64,000 nucleotides of DNA from Lepidostoma basale (Eukaryota > Arthropoda > Insecta > Trichoptera > Lepidostomatidae). The notes below the pieces were generated by a model. That model ran no database searches and was not told the DNA's origin. It was given only the letters and a program-made list of their open reading frames with translations. Positions 55,081 through 64,000 of the stretch are shown here, one piece after another (position 1 is the first letter of the stretch; every line of letters starts with the position of its first letter). The stretch covers positions 310,001 to 374,000 of the forward strand of contig JAHDVF020000521.1 of assembly GCA_022606425.2 (NCBI GenBank). Direction: 5' to 3'. The position numbers were made by a program, and so were the translations under genes.

Positions 55081-56058
55081 GTGCTGACTGACCTCTCAAT
55101 AGCTGCAGGCTGGAGACTGACCAGTGACAGGAGTGCATGGTGAGCCATGGAGGACAGTTAACGGGATGGACACGAATTTATCCCGGTGACCTTTTTTTTT
55201 GGCTCATTGACTAAAAATTTATCCTGGTGACCTTTTTTTTTAGCCGATGAGCAAAACAAAAAAAAAGTCACCAATATTTTTTTGGGCCACCAATAATTTC
55301 CAACTTTGCAGAAATTCATTTTTAACAAACGACTCAAAATGGTGAATTATTAAAAAGAGCCAGCTCACTTTGCTGAGCGGAACCGTTCAGCTCAGATGCC
55401 TTAAGTGATTCATTTTACCCATCCCTAGTTTGTATTGATAAATTCGTATAATCAACGTGTTAAAGTTTTTGTAGTTTATATTTTCTGATAACTATTTGAA
55501 TTGTCGTGTTTTGGCGTATTTAACAATGACTGTCGTCAACAAGTCGACTTCACGCCAGGCTGCTTTCATTACTCGCATTTAGTATGGAAATTGCTCCATT
55601 TCTTGTCACGAGTACAGTTAGATTAAAACTCCCCCTGAAGCCGACCGGTGGTTCGAGCCATAAGCCGCGTACTATGGCGGGGATTATGATCCTCAATATT
55701 CATTTCATTTCATTTATTTTAATAAAAATTACAAACATTACAGAAATATTTCCAGATCGTTTGCAATTACATTATAAGAATTTAAAAGAGAAGCATAAAA
55801 ACATATAAATAAAATAAAAAAGTTTAAGAATTATAAATAATCATAACATTGATATTGCATCCCTGAGGCAACTCACACTATCACGAAATATGTCATAACC
55901 TTACTCATTACTTACTAAACCTTACTCGCACAACAGCCATCATTAAGTTTTCTGGAAGAAATGCACGGGAAAAAAAACTAAATATTGTCAAGATTTACTT
56001 TGGGAATTAAAAAAACATTGTTTAAACTACTTTTTAATAAAAAAAATATTAAAATACA
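55081..56058. other. no gene recognised
   Basis: Contains a GGTGACC plus poly-T motif twice (55182-55240) and its complement near 55265, a small hairpin-prone patch. Otherwise AT-rich. Confidence 0.5.
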
Positions 56059-56094
56059 CGACATGTTTCAGAGGATACCTCCATCTTCAGGTGT
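56059..56094 (-). repeat. fragment with hammerhead-like core (family Q)
   Basis: Reverse strand: ACACCTGAAGATGGAGG, TAT, CCTCTGAAACATGTCG. CTGAAGA, one U, a GAGG/CCTC hairpin, then GAAAC. It lies about 80 bp left of the mariner. Confidence 0.6.
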
Positions 56095-56172
56095 AAAAAT
56101 ATAACAAAAACTAAACAAAGAAAGACTAATAAAAAACGCATTTAAAATTCGATTCAAAAATTCAAAATTAAG

Positions 56173-57344
56173 TTGGTGTATTAAGCTTAAGCTTAAGTAT
56201 TTGTAAACATAACGCCATCGAAATATTATTCGATTTGTGTCTGCATCATAAAGTTATTCCCGATTAAACATGTCAGCTTACGAGCCAAATTCTCGTCATT
56301 TGCGGGAGGTTTTAATTTTGTGCTTTAATATGAAGAAATCTGCGGCTGAGGCTTATCGAATGCTCTCAAATACCTATGGTGAGGCCGCTATTAGTGAAAG
56401 AACGTGCCGAGAGTGGTTTCAACGCTTCAAGAACGGTGATTTTAACGTCGAAAACCAGCATGGCGGTGGAAGAGAGAAGGTTTTCGAAGATGCAGAATTA
56501 GAGGCATTACTTGATCAAGACTCGTGTCAAACGCAACAAGAATTGGCAGGATCATTGGGAGTGACGCAACCAGCCATTTCAAAACGCCTGAAAGTCATGG
56601 GAATGATTCAGAAACAAGGAAATTGGGTGCCGTGCGAGTTGAAGCCGAGAGATGTTGAACGGCGTTTGTGTGTTTGTGAACAGCTGCTTGCAAGGCAAAG
56701 ACGGAAGGGATTTCTGCATCGCATTGTGACTGGGGACGAGAAATGGGTTCCCGGCCATGCTTCCACGTCGACGGCCAAACCGAATATTCACGGTTCCAAG
56801 GTTATGCTCAGTATTTGGTGGGACCAGCTCGGCGTAGTGTATTATGAGTTGTTAAAACCGACTGAAACAATCACAGGCGATCGTTATCGAACGAAATTAA
56901 TGCGTTTGAGCCGAGCATTGAAAGACAAACGGCCACAATACAACGATAGACATGATAAAGTGATTTTACAGCATGACAATGCTCGACCCCATGTTGCGAA
57001 AGTGGTCAAGACATACTTGGAAACTTTGAAATGGGAAGTCCTACCCCACCCGCCGTATTCTCCAGACGTTGCTCCCTCGGACTATCACTTGTTTCGATCA
57101 ATGGCACACGGCCTAGCTGACCAGCACTTCCGGTCTTATGAAGAAGTAAAAAATTGGATCGATTCGTGGATCGCTTCAAAAGATGACCAGTTTTTTCAAC
57201 GCGGGATTCGTATGCTGCCCGAAAGATGGGAGAAAGTAGTGGCCAGCGATGGACAATACTTTGAATCATAAATGTATAACCAGTTTTTTACGATAAAGCC
57301 TCGAATTTCGGAAAAAAACGGCGGAAGCAAAGTTATACACCTAA
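56173..57344 (+). mobile_element. mariner element, near complete, with degraded 5' end
   Basis: The transposase ORF is flanked by about 100 bp upstream and 73 bp downstream. The 3' end runs through CGGCGGAAGCAAAGTTATAC and ends in ACACCTA, a typical mariner terminal inverted repeat. Upstream, TTGGTGTATTAAGCTT at 56173 resembles only the outer bases of the complement of that end, so the 5' repeat appears damaged or replaced. No clear TA duplication is visible on the left. It lies inside intron 5 of the transporter gene. Confidence 0.75.
56270..57271 (+). CDS. mariner transposase with a small in-frame deletion (333 aa)
   Basis: An uninterrupted ORF of Tc1/mariner superfamily type, which cuts and pastes mariner DNA at TA sites. 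Helix-turn-helix DNA-binding regions occupy about residues 10-115 (SERTCREWFQRFKNGDF; QELAGSLGVTQPAISKRL). The catalytic residues of the D,D(34)D triad are present: D156 in TGDEKW, D236 in LQHDNARPH, D271 in YSPDVAPSDYHLF. Family members are about 345-348 aa. Here TGDEKWV runs straight into PGHASTSTAKPNIHG, so about 13 residues usually found after the first Asp are missing, with frame kept. Spacing from the first to the second Asp is 80 instead of about 93. The copy is young, with no stops, but probably inactive. It is full length at both protein ends. Confidence 0.92.
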   Translation: MSAYEPNSRHLREVLILCFNMKKSAAEAYRMLSNTYGEAAISERTCREWFQRFKNGDFNVENQHGGGREKVFEDAELEALLDQDSCQTQQELAGSLGVTQPAISKRLKVMGMIQKQGNWVPCELKPRDVERRLCVCEQLLARQRRKGFLHRIVTGDEKWVPGHASTSTAKPNIHGSKVMLSIWWDQLGVVYYELLKPTETITGDRYRTKLMRLSRALKDKRPQYNDRHDKVILQHDNARPHVAKVVKTYLETLKWEVLPHPPYSPDVAPSDYHLFRSMAHGLADQHFRSYEEVKNWIDSWIASKDDQFFQRGIRMLPERWEKVVASDGQYFES

Positions 57345-57834
57345 TAACATTAAATAATAATAATAGTATATGATGATAATATAATTTAGAAAAAAAACAT
57401 ACATTTGAAAAGATATAATTTATATAGAAATTAATAAATGATTAATTTGCATTTGATTGGGAATGGGAGCTTGGGAGATTAAATGTAGACAAAGTATTTA
57501 AGGAGAAAGGAGTAAAAGGAGGAATCTGATTATTATTATAATTATATTTTCACCCAATTTCACCGACTTGAGGATTTCTAAAGTTTTAAGTTTGTTTTAT
57601 GTATTGTTATTGTTAGCTGTGTGTAGCAATAAGTTGATGGTCAAGATTGCTTCACCATGGAATATTATTTGCACAAAAGTTGGTTTCGCTAAAAAAAATG
57701 TTGATCGTGGTAACAATAACATTTCATTTGCACGAATAATGCAGCAATTAGAGCAAAAAAAACACCGAAATGACATCTCTTAGACGAATGTGTTGCAAAT
57801 CTGTATATTATCGAGTGTCAAATGCAAATATAAT

Positions 57835-58085
57835 TAGTGAATGCAGTGCGAATGGGTCATGTGCTTAGGGGAGAGAAATACCACCTCCTTCGACTGATAT
57901 TAATGGATACAGTGGGAGGACGTCGGGGAGTTGGAAGAAGCCAGTTTTCCTGGCTGCGGAACATATAATAATGAACAGGAGTGACAAGAGTTTAGAACCT
58001 GTTCCAAGTGGCGCAGGACAGAGATGCCTTTGCTGCAGTGATCGCCAACGTTGGGGGGACCTTACACGACACCGGAAGGAGAAAT
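57835..58085 (+). mobile_element. RTE-like 3' end, family G
   Basis: MGHVLRGEKYHLLRLILMDT VGGRRGVGRSQFSWLRN, then FQVAQDRDAFAAVIANVGGT and ACACCGGAAGGAGAAATG tail. A shorter copy is at 58.4 kb. Confidence 0.8.
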
Positions 58086-58156
58086 GAAAATATTATAAAC
58101 ATATATATAGAAATGAAAATATTATAAACAAAATAATGAAATGGTCATTAAGATGA

Positions 58157-58330
58157 AGACCTTCGTGGCAGATAGCTAGAGATCTGACTGCCATACCAAA
58201 GGTCCCGGATACGATTCCCAGCGATGGCAGCGTGATTGTCACACTGTCTTTGGTCTATAATTCACATGACAATAAAATGCGATATCACTAAAAACAAATT
58301 TTAAACAGTAATTGGGTTCATATGACCTGT
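58157..58330 (+). mobile_element. tRNA-headed SINE
   Basis: GACCTTCGTGGCAGATAGCT head, CCCGGATACGATTCCCAGCG B box region, CACACTGTCTTTGGTCT and CATGACAATAAAATGCG body. Inserted in a family A retroelement. Confidence 0.82.
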
Positions 58331-58380
58331 TGCATAAAAAAATATGGTTTGGACATGGAAATAATGAATGGTAAAGAAAG

Positions 58381-58540
58381 TATCTGGTAGGAGACAGATG
58401 TCCTGGCTGCGAAACGTGAGGGAGTATACCGGCATCCGAAGTGTGGAGGAGCTGTTCTGAGCGGTGCAGGACAGGGACAGGTTCGCCGAGGTGATCGCCA
58501 ACGTTAGGGGGACCCGGCAGGGCACTTGAAGAAGAAGAAA
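58381..58540 (+). mobile_element. RTE-like 3' end, family G, nested
   Basis: GRRQMSWLRNVREYTGIRSV EELF followed by a stop, GAGQGQVRRGDRQR-type frame shift, and GAAGAAGAAAGAAAG tail; flanked by AAGAAAGTA. Confidence 0.75.
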
Positions 58541-58720
58541 GAAAGTAGGATAAGAAATAGAGAAAGACCGAGGAAAAAGTGGCACAGTCAAATCAAAGTC
58601 GAAGAAATGACACGATGTACGAATGTTGGGGCATCGAGAGAAGTATGTCAGGAAAGAACAGAGTGGCGATCCATTATATCTGCCTACCCCTTCGGAGGGG
58701 CGACGTGATGGTTAGTTAGT

Positions 58721-59384
58721 TAGCTAGTCTATATACATTTAAACGTATACTTCCGAAGTGCAAAGACTCCATTCGAGTTCAGAGACAAGATCGAGTTCAA
58801 ATATAATATGTAACTGAGTTTAGTTGAGCGGCATGTGAAATGTAAAAAACAATTCATTAATAAATATCCCTCATAGATCAGATGGGAATTACAGATAAGT
58901 ACACTATTATAATACAAGAATAGACCCGGTAGAGCGCGCGGCCGATCTAATGCCGCTGTAGTAGGAACTAGTCGCATTGTCTCCTAGGTTACCACCACCC
59001 GCAATCTAAGGGACAATGCAATACCAATGTGTAATTGCTGATCCAAGTCCAAGGCGTATATGGTAACACTATAAAATAAACGGCCAGTTCGGTCAATTTT
59101 AAAGTACTTGACCTAATGAAATATGTGTGTGCTCTCTTAAGTTAATACGATATTTGCAGTCCTCAGTGGGCAGAAGGAAGTGACCAATGAATGAAGCATA
59201 AATATTATGTAATGAGAAGTGGGAAAAAGCGCGATCTCTGTACTGCCCGGCCCGTCTCCGATGTGGCTTGCCGCCTCTGACCTTAGAAGGTTAAACATCT
59301 CTATAAAGTATAATAAATAAAGCCATAATACAACGTTTTTAGCATTACTTGATTTGTTTTAAATATAAAAGGGTACGGAATAAT
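58721..59384. other. no feature recognised (intron 5)
   Basis: Unremarkable AT-rich sequence with a short GC-rich stretch near 59240. Confidence 0.5.
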
Positions 59385-59725
59385 TGACGACCTTCGTGGC
59401 AAAATGGTCACAGCTATGACTATCACACCGAAGATTCGATTCCCGGTGATGACAGTGTGATTCTCACACTGTCTTTGGTCTGTTTTTTTTATATTTATTT
59501 TCATTTAATTTCTTTTTTTTAAAAACCCAATTGGGTTATTTGGATACATTTTTAGATATTTTAAATTGAGTTGTAGTGAGACTCCTTGTGTCTTTTGGTA
59601 GTTCATTGTAAAGTTTCAATCCATTGTTCAATATCCTTAATTGTTCAGTCTTAAAATTCTCGTGACAATAAAATGGCGATAAATTAGCTACCGTGTCATG
59701 AGAATCAATATAATAGCTATACCCT
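59385..59725 (+). mobile_element. tRNA-headed SINE interrupted by a retroelement C-terminal piece
   Basis: SINE head and body at 59385-59484 (GACCTTCGTGGCAAAATGGT, GATTCGATTCCCGGTG, CACTGTCTTTGGTCTG) resume at about 59657 (CTCGTGACAATAAAATGGCG). The 170 bp between start with poly-T and encode in reverse TEQLRILNNGLKLYNELPKD TRSL, a CR1-like ORF2 end with its A-rich tail. Confidence 0.78.
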
Positions 59726-59789
59726 TTACTCGGCATCTTCCAAAGATACAAAATCTGTATAATCGAAAGAAAACAGTGACTTGACAAGG

Positions 59790-60300
59790 ACCTGACGATC
59801 TGGAACTCAGAAATTGTCTCTTGAGATCTTGAGACCCAACTGTCCCTCCATATTAGGCGGTCTTCCAGGTGGACAGTATCAGAGGGGATTCCATTAGCGG
59901 CTGTATATACACGTCAGTCGCCATTCATTCTGGCTACATGCTTTCTCCAGTATCTTCTTCTGAATCTACTCCACCGAACAATGCCCTCTATTTCGCAAGT
60001 TTTTCCCTACGTCTACGTTACAGACACGAGTGAGTTTTTCCTTTAATGGGTCATAGGATCTTAATCTCAGATGTTTTTAGAAGCCCTTTAGTTCATACAG
60101 TATCGGCCCGTGTGAGCAAATGTCATGATAGGTCGCACGCATATCTTATACAAATTCAGATCAGATTTTTTAAACACACTGATACGGTAGACGCTTGATA
60201 TATTGATTTGTTCTCGTACTCCGATATACAGGTCATTGCGGCTGCAGATCTCTGCTCCCAAAGATCTGATGCTCCTTACTTGCTCCACAGGTATATCAAT
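59790..60300 (-). mobile_element. RTE-like 3' end, family B
   Basis: The reverse strand reads in broken frames CEIEGIVRWSRFRRRYWRKH VARMNGD, GRPPNMEGQLGLKISR and, upstream (60288-60088), QVRSIRSLGAEICSRNDLYI GVREQINISSVYRISVFKKS DLNLYKICVRPIMTFAH. Confidence 0.8.
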
Positions 60301-60709
60301 AAAAAATAAATAAAAAATTATGCACGTATATTGTTATGTTGAAGACAAGTTTAGTTTAACCTATTGACACCAATGTTCCTTGAGTATACGTGTCTTTGGA
60401 GGGACTGGGAAATAAAAACAATAAGTTAATAAATACATATTCGTATTTAATTATTATGTATTTAAATAATAATAATATGCTTGTTCTATACCTACATAAA
60501 GGACTACTTGACGACACGGGCAGAAGGCGAGAGTCAGGAGCGGGATTATTGTAACGCTAATCGCCTCACAAAGAACAGCGGACCGAATTTAAAGTACCAA
60601 TGCGATCTATAGAATATACGAGTACTCTCTAATAAGAGTAATCTCCAAGTACCTTCCTAGCGTGGGAAATAAATATTCGTGTTCTATGTACGAGTACCTA
60701 CCTACGTCC

Positions 60710-61258
60710 TTAACCTTTCCCTTACGGTGCTAAAATAAAAACGTGCGTTCCGGTGTAGAGTAGTCAGTACACGTTAAAAAATTAGCGATTTTAAATCGGA
60801 AAAATAGGAACATTCATAGCTAATCCCCTTATATAATTATAATTGAAGTCAAAAATTATAATAATTGAGATTTGATTGCTAAAAACATTTAAAAAACCAT
60901 CTGGCAACGCTCACGGAACGGGCATAGACCCGCTCTGGTTGCAAGCCCGAAAGCGACTGCCGCCGGCGCGGCGGGACGGCGAGAGTGAGAACATTGAGAT
61001 AGAACATATGCAAGAGTGAGATGCGAATATAGTGTCGGGTACTTAGCGCTACGAATTTTGTTTCCGATATTCACAAAATACCTCCGATGTACCCGATGAA
61101 TTCTGATTATTATTAATATTATTTTTTTAATCAATGCGTAAATATATTATGGAGGAATACCTAAAATCTTAACCTTGTATTTATTAAATGTATAGAGATA
61201 TTGATGGTTATTAGAAGCAATGTGTAGAAGATACCCATCACAGGGAAGGGAGGGTTAA
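60710..61258 (-). mobile_element. piggyBac-like MITE, inverted second copy
   Basis: TTAA|CCTTTCCCTTACGG at 60710 and GGGAAGGGAGGG|TTAA at 61258. The interior matches 40.2-40.7 kb in reverse (ATAGCTAATCCCC, GCTCTGGTTGCAAGCCCG, ATGCGAATATAGTGTCG) with moderate divergence. Confidence 0.8.
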
Positions 61259-61507
61259 AAAGGTCAATTAATATAATGTCTGGGGTAGATTCCCGTACTT
61301 ACGAGTATCACCACGCGTAGCTTTCAGCTGGAATATAATAATATAACAATTAACTCTACTCTATCTGTCGTCGGTTCGTCGAGTCATTTTGAATGACTGT
61401 TACTTTAAAAACGATATTTTCTTACAAAACAAAACATTATAATAATAATTGATTATATCAGTATCTTCCTAGAATATCAAAGTATAAATAAACACACAGA
61501 AAGAGTT

Positions 61508-62100
61508 AACTTGGACTTGGACTTGGATGTTCTGGCTTACAGAGGTTCAGCTCTATGGCTATTCTTCTTACGTCTGTAAGAAACATTGTTGGAATGTGAT
61601 TTGGTAGTTACTTTATGATGCAGCTAAATGTATGGCCCGGAGTGTCCCTCCGAAAGAGGGCGAGGGGGGATTTAGAGTTTATGATAAAGTCTTACATTAT
61701 TGTCAAGGAATGGAAGACCAGTTAGGTTCGGGATTGTATTTATTAAAAAGTCTGTTCCAGAGAGGAAGATAAGAGGAGCAGTGCCTGGATGGAGTTGTGG
61801 TAGGAGATAGCATCCTGCGTGAGACCATTTTGTTTGGCGGAGTACGTAGAGGGCTATCGGGAAGGATTTTTTTTTATCCGCATTGATTGCGGGAGGGGTA
61901 AAGGACTGAATGATGGTGGATAACTTGGTGGTAAAGGGTCATTATTGAAAAGGAAGATATTAATAATTTAGGTCTTGGTCTGGAAATGAAAGAGATGAAG
62001 TTGGAGTAGTGCAAGGAATAATAGAGCTGGAGTCGCAGTATTCTGTTGTACCAAAGGAGTGAGGTAACGGTGGACTGTCATCGGGCAAGGACGCTAACGC
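61508..62100 (-). mobile_element. non-LTR retrotransposon 3' end with (TCCAAG)n tail
   Basis: Left end ACTTGGACTTGGACTTGG is the reverse of the tail at 17.9 kb, followed by CTTACAGAGGTTCAGCTCTA and GGCCCGGAGTGTCCCTCCGA, the reverse of the 3' end there. Further right, the reverse strand carries FPDSPLRTPPNKMVSRRM and CSSYLPLWNRLFNKYNPEPN-like residues typical of ORF2 C-termini, with frame breaks. The right boundary is approximate. Confidence 0.75.
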
Positions 62101-62222
62101 TAACAAGGTGAGAGACATATGTTTACGTTTTTAGAGTGAACTGTTAAACTAAAATATGTACAACTTGATAGCATAATAGAACAACACATGAAATAACACG
62201 ATTTAATACCTCTTGTTCGCAG

Positions 62223-62316
62223 GCCGCACGGAACATTTCAACTTCGATAACACCAAGATGGAGATCACCTCGCTGTCTCTCTCCTTCTACTCGGGACTCT
62301 TCGCCTACAACGGCTG
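62223..62316 (+). CDS. SLC7 transporter coding exon 6 (extracellular loop and TM6 start)
   Basis: The acceptor is TTCGCAG and the donor TG|GTAAGT; 94 nt, phase 1 in and phase 2 out. It encodes residues 212-243: a short extracellular loop (RTEHFNFDNTKMEI) and SLSFYSGLFAYNGW, the TM6 entry. Phe238 and Trp243 correspond to the LAT1 Phe252/Trp257 pair near the gate. The next exon should begin with the last base of the Trp codon and a NYLNF-like continuation; it was not found before position 64000. Confidence 0.95.
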
Positions 62317-62764
62317 GTAAGTTCGTTTAATCTCTACTTAACCTAAATACTTGTTTATCCTGCCTCACAATTGTGAAGGGTCTTAGCTTCCCCGTCTATG
62401 CTATAGCCATCTACGCTCAAGGTTCCAAAACATTGTTATCAAGACGCCAGGCTCCTATATACCTGCGTATATAACATCAATGCATAAACCCACCAATCAT
62501 CATCATCGAATATAAATTTTGAGTTATGAAACAATAGTTAAAGTAACGACACCCAAACGTATTTTTATAAAAAAATATTTAGTTGGTCTATCTGCTCAAT
62601 TAACGATTTTAGTTTTATTTTTAAAAAAAATTAAACACTTTTAACTTCCAATTTGGACAATCAGTTGCATAACTTGTGCCCGAAGTATTCCAGTTTCCTG
62701 CGCTTTATAGTCTCGAATTTTTTTTTTCTTTCTTCATATGGTGCAGCGAATGGAGAACGAATAC

Positions 62765-62935
62765 GTATTACGAATGAAAATGTCTGTTTTCCAATGATAT
62801 TTGATAATGTCTAAGACAGGCGAAACATGTAATTCACATAAAATATAATAAAACTTCTAGAAAACAGACGTTTTCATTCGTATTAATTGTCTAATGTGCA
62901 GTTTTACATTGTTGTTCAAGAAACAATAAATAAGA
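62765..62935. repeat. foldback element, family M
   Basis: GTATTACGAATGAAAATGTC left arm, shortened; TTGATAATGTCTAAGACAGG and CGAAACATG centre; ACTTCTAGAAAACAGACGTT right arm and GTTGTTCAAGAAACAATAAA terminus. Confidence 0.88.
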
Positions 62936-62961
62936 GCGAATACACTTACATGTATGTATGT

Positions 62962-64000
62962 AAACTAACTAACTAACTTACCATCACGCCGTCTCCCCGG
63001 AGGGGTATGCAGAAAGAATGGAACGCCACACTGTTCTGTCCTGACATACGTCTCTCGCTTCCTCTACATTCATACATCTTGTCATGCACGCACGTCGATT
63101 TTTCCGACTCCTCACGTGACCGACATTCAATATTTGATTGATTTGATCGTGCCACGTTTTCTCGGCCTTCCTCTATTTCTAGCTCCGTTCACGCCGTTTA
63201 CATATACCTTCTTTACCATTCTGTCTTCACTCATTCTTTCCATGTTTCCAAACCATCTTAATGACCCTTTCCTTATTTTGTTCATAACACTTTCATTCGC
63301 ACCACATTCACTTCTTATACTTGCATTTGTCACTCTATCATATACAGATTTGCCACACATTCGTCTTAGAGATCTCATTTCTACTGCATTTATTCTACTT
63401 TCATCCTTCTTTTGCCAGTTCCATGCTTCACTTCCATACATAAGGGTCGGCACAAGAACACCATTGTGCACTGCCATCTTAGCTTTTTTGGATAGGCTTT
63501 TGTTTGCGATGACAACTTTAAGTGCACCATTTATTCTGTTGCCTGCCCCAACCCTTCTTTCAATATCCTTCTCCACCCTCCCATCCTTTGTAAACATACT
63601 TCCTAAATAAACAAATTCATCCACTTGTTCCAGATTTTCACCGTTTACACTAATGTTGCAGACTGTCATGCTTCCTTCTTTTTCGAAAATCATTACCTTA
63701 GACTTATTCACATTCATCATCAAATCGTATCGCTTGCATACCTCATACATACTAGACACCAGGGCTTGCAGTTCGTGCTCGTTGTCTGCAAGTAGCACAG
63801 CGTCGTCCGCATACAATAAACAGCTTACTGAAACATCTTCCATTTTTGCACCTGCTTCCAACCCTTTCAGCTCTTTCATACACTTGTCCATATATAGATT
63901 AAACAACCATGAAGACATTACACACCCCTGTTTGACACCTTTATTGATATCAAACCAGGCTGTAAGATCCCCATGTACTCGTATGTAGGTATGTATTATA
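62962..64000 (-). mobile_element. RTE-like non-LTR retrotransposon, longest family A copy, runs off window
   Basis: Reference copy of family A. The - strand open frame 63918-63127 (263 aa) carries the reverse transcriptase catalytic box SCLLYADDAVLLADN, then NVNKSKVMIF, the VDEFVYLGSMFTKDGRVEKD region, GVLVPTLMYGSEAWNWQKKD, and the C-terminal domain with SLRWFGNMERM and GARNRGRPRKRG. The 3' UTR contains CCCCTCCGGGGAGACGGCG, TGATGG and a TTAG repeat tail at 62962-62990. The 5' part (endonuclease and RT fingers) lies beyond 64000. A frame break near 63127 separates the last residues, so this copy is not intact. Confidence 0.9.

Larger units (their letters stand above)
58110..58720 (+). mobile_element. 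RTE-like 3' end, family A, interrupted by a SINE and a family G end
   Basis: Family A pieces are 58110-58156, 58335-58380 and 58545-58720 (GGAAATAATGAATGGTAAAG; NRERPRKKWHSQIKVEEM; CCCCTTCGGAGGGGCGACGT; TTAGTTAGTTAG). The SINE occupies about 58157-58330. Family G occupies about 58381-58540, with AAGAAAGTA on both sides. Confidence 0.82.
25117..62316 (+). other. SLC7 light-chain amino-acid transporter gene (LAT/y+LAT type), 5' half; six coding exons, continues beyond window
   Basis: Six exons splice in one frame into about 243 residues matching the first half of an SLC7 heteromeric transporter light chain. Such proteins sit in the plasma membrane, exchange large neutral (LAT) or cationic/neutral (y+L) amino acids, and pair with a CD98-type heavy chain. 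Visible landmarks: the GSGIF motif of TM1 (residues 55-59), which in this family binds the substrate backbone; YAELGT after TM2; a Cys at residue 154 between TM3 and TM4, where LAT1 has its heavy-chain disulfide Cys; and FAYNGW at 238-243, matching the LAT1 gate region. Exon phases agree throughout (1, 0, 0, 1, 1, 2). Introns are about 1.3, 16.6, 5.7, 1.0 and 11.9 kb and full of transposons. The fly genes of this type are JhI-21, mnd, gb and sbm; I cannot choose the ortholog. The 5' UTR exon and promoter were not found, and the 3' half is outside the window. Confidence 0.93.

Overview
This is AT-rich animal nuclear DNA, most likely from an insect with large introns; the order cannot be fixed from the sequence. 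There is one recognisable host gene. The rest is dense repeat debris: 5'-truncated non-LTR retrotransposon ends, tRNA-headed SINEs, foldback (hairpin) elements, mariner-like and other DNA transposon remnants, and one large tandem array.

The host gene lies on the + strand. It is a SLC7 amino-acid transporter, the light chain of a heteromeric LAT or y+LAT type carrier. Six exons (25117-25206, 26483-26667, 43283-43426, 49094-49196, 50246-50371, 62223-62316) join in one frame with consistent splice phases. They encode about the first 243 residues, from the cytoplasmic N-terminus into transmembrane segment 6. The 5' non-coding exon(s) and promoter are not identified, and the 3' half lies beyond the window. 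Introns reach 16.6 kb and 11.9 kb.

Layout. 1-25 kb is upstream or 5' intron sequence packed with RTE-like and CR1-like 3' ends, a Jockey-like fragment inserted in a foldback element, SINEs and several hairpin elements. 25-30 kb holds coding exons 1-2 and a cluster of one foldback family. 30-43 kb (intron 2) holds more retroelement ends, a 6.7 kb array of 20 copies of a 339-bp unit (32304-38985), a 376-bp MITE, and a TTAA-bounded piggyBac-like MITE whose inverted partner lies at 60.7 kb. 43-51 kb holds exons 3-5. 51-62 kb (intron 5) holds a mariner with a nearly complete transposase ORF and further fragments. 62-64 kb holds exon 6 and the longest retrotransposon ORF, which runs off the window.

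Most notable observations. (1) The tandem array unit begins in the 3' end of a + strand RTE-like copy and ends in the 3' end of a - strand copy, and both flanks are the rest of those copies. The array therefore looks like a satellite made by amplifying the gap between two tail-to-tail insertions. (2) Several otherwise different hairpin repeat families share one small core: a CTGANGA-like box, one extra base, a short hairpin, then GAAAC. This resembles a hammerhead ribozyme core of the kind known from Penelope-like elements.
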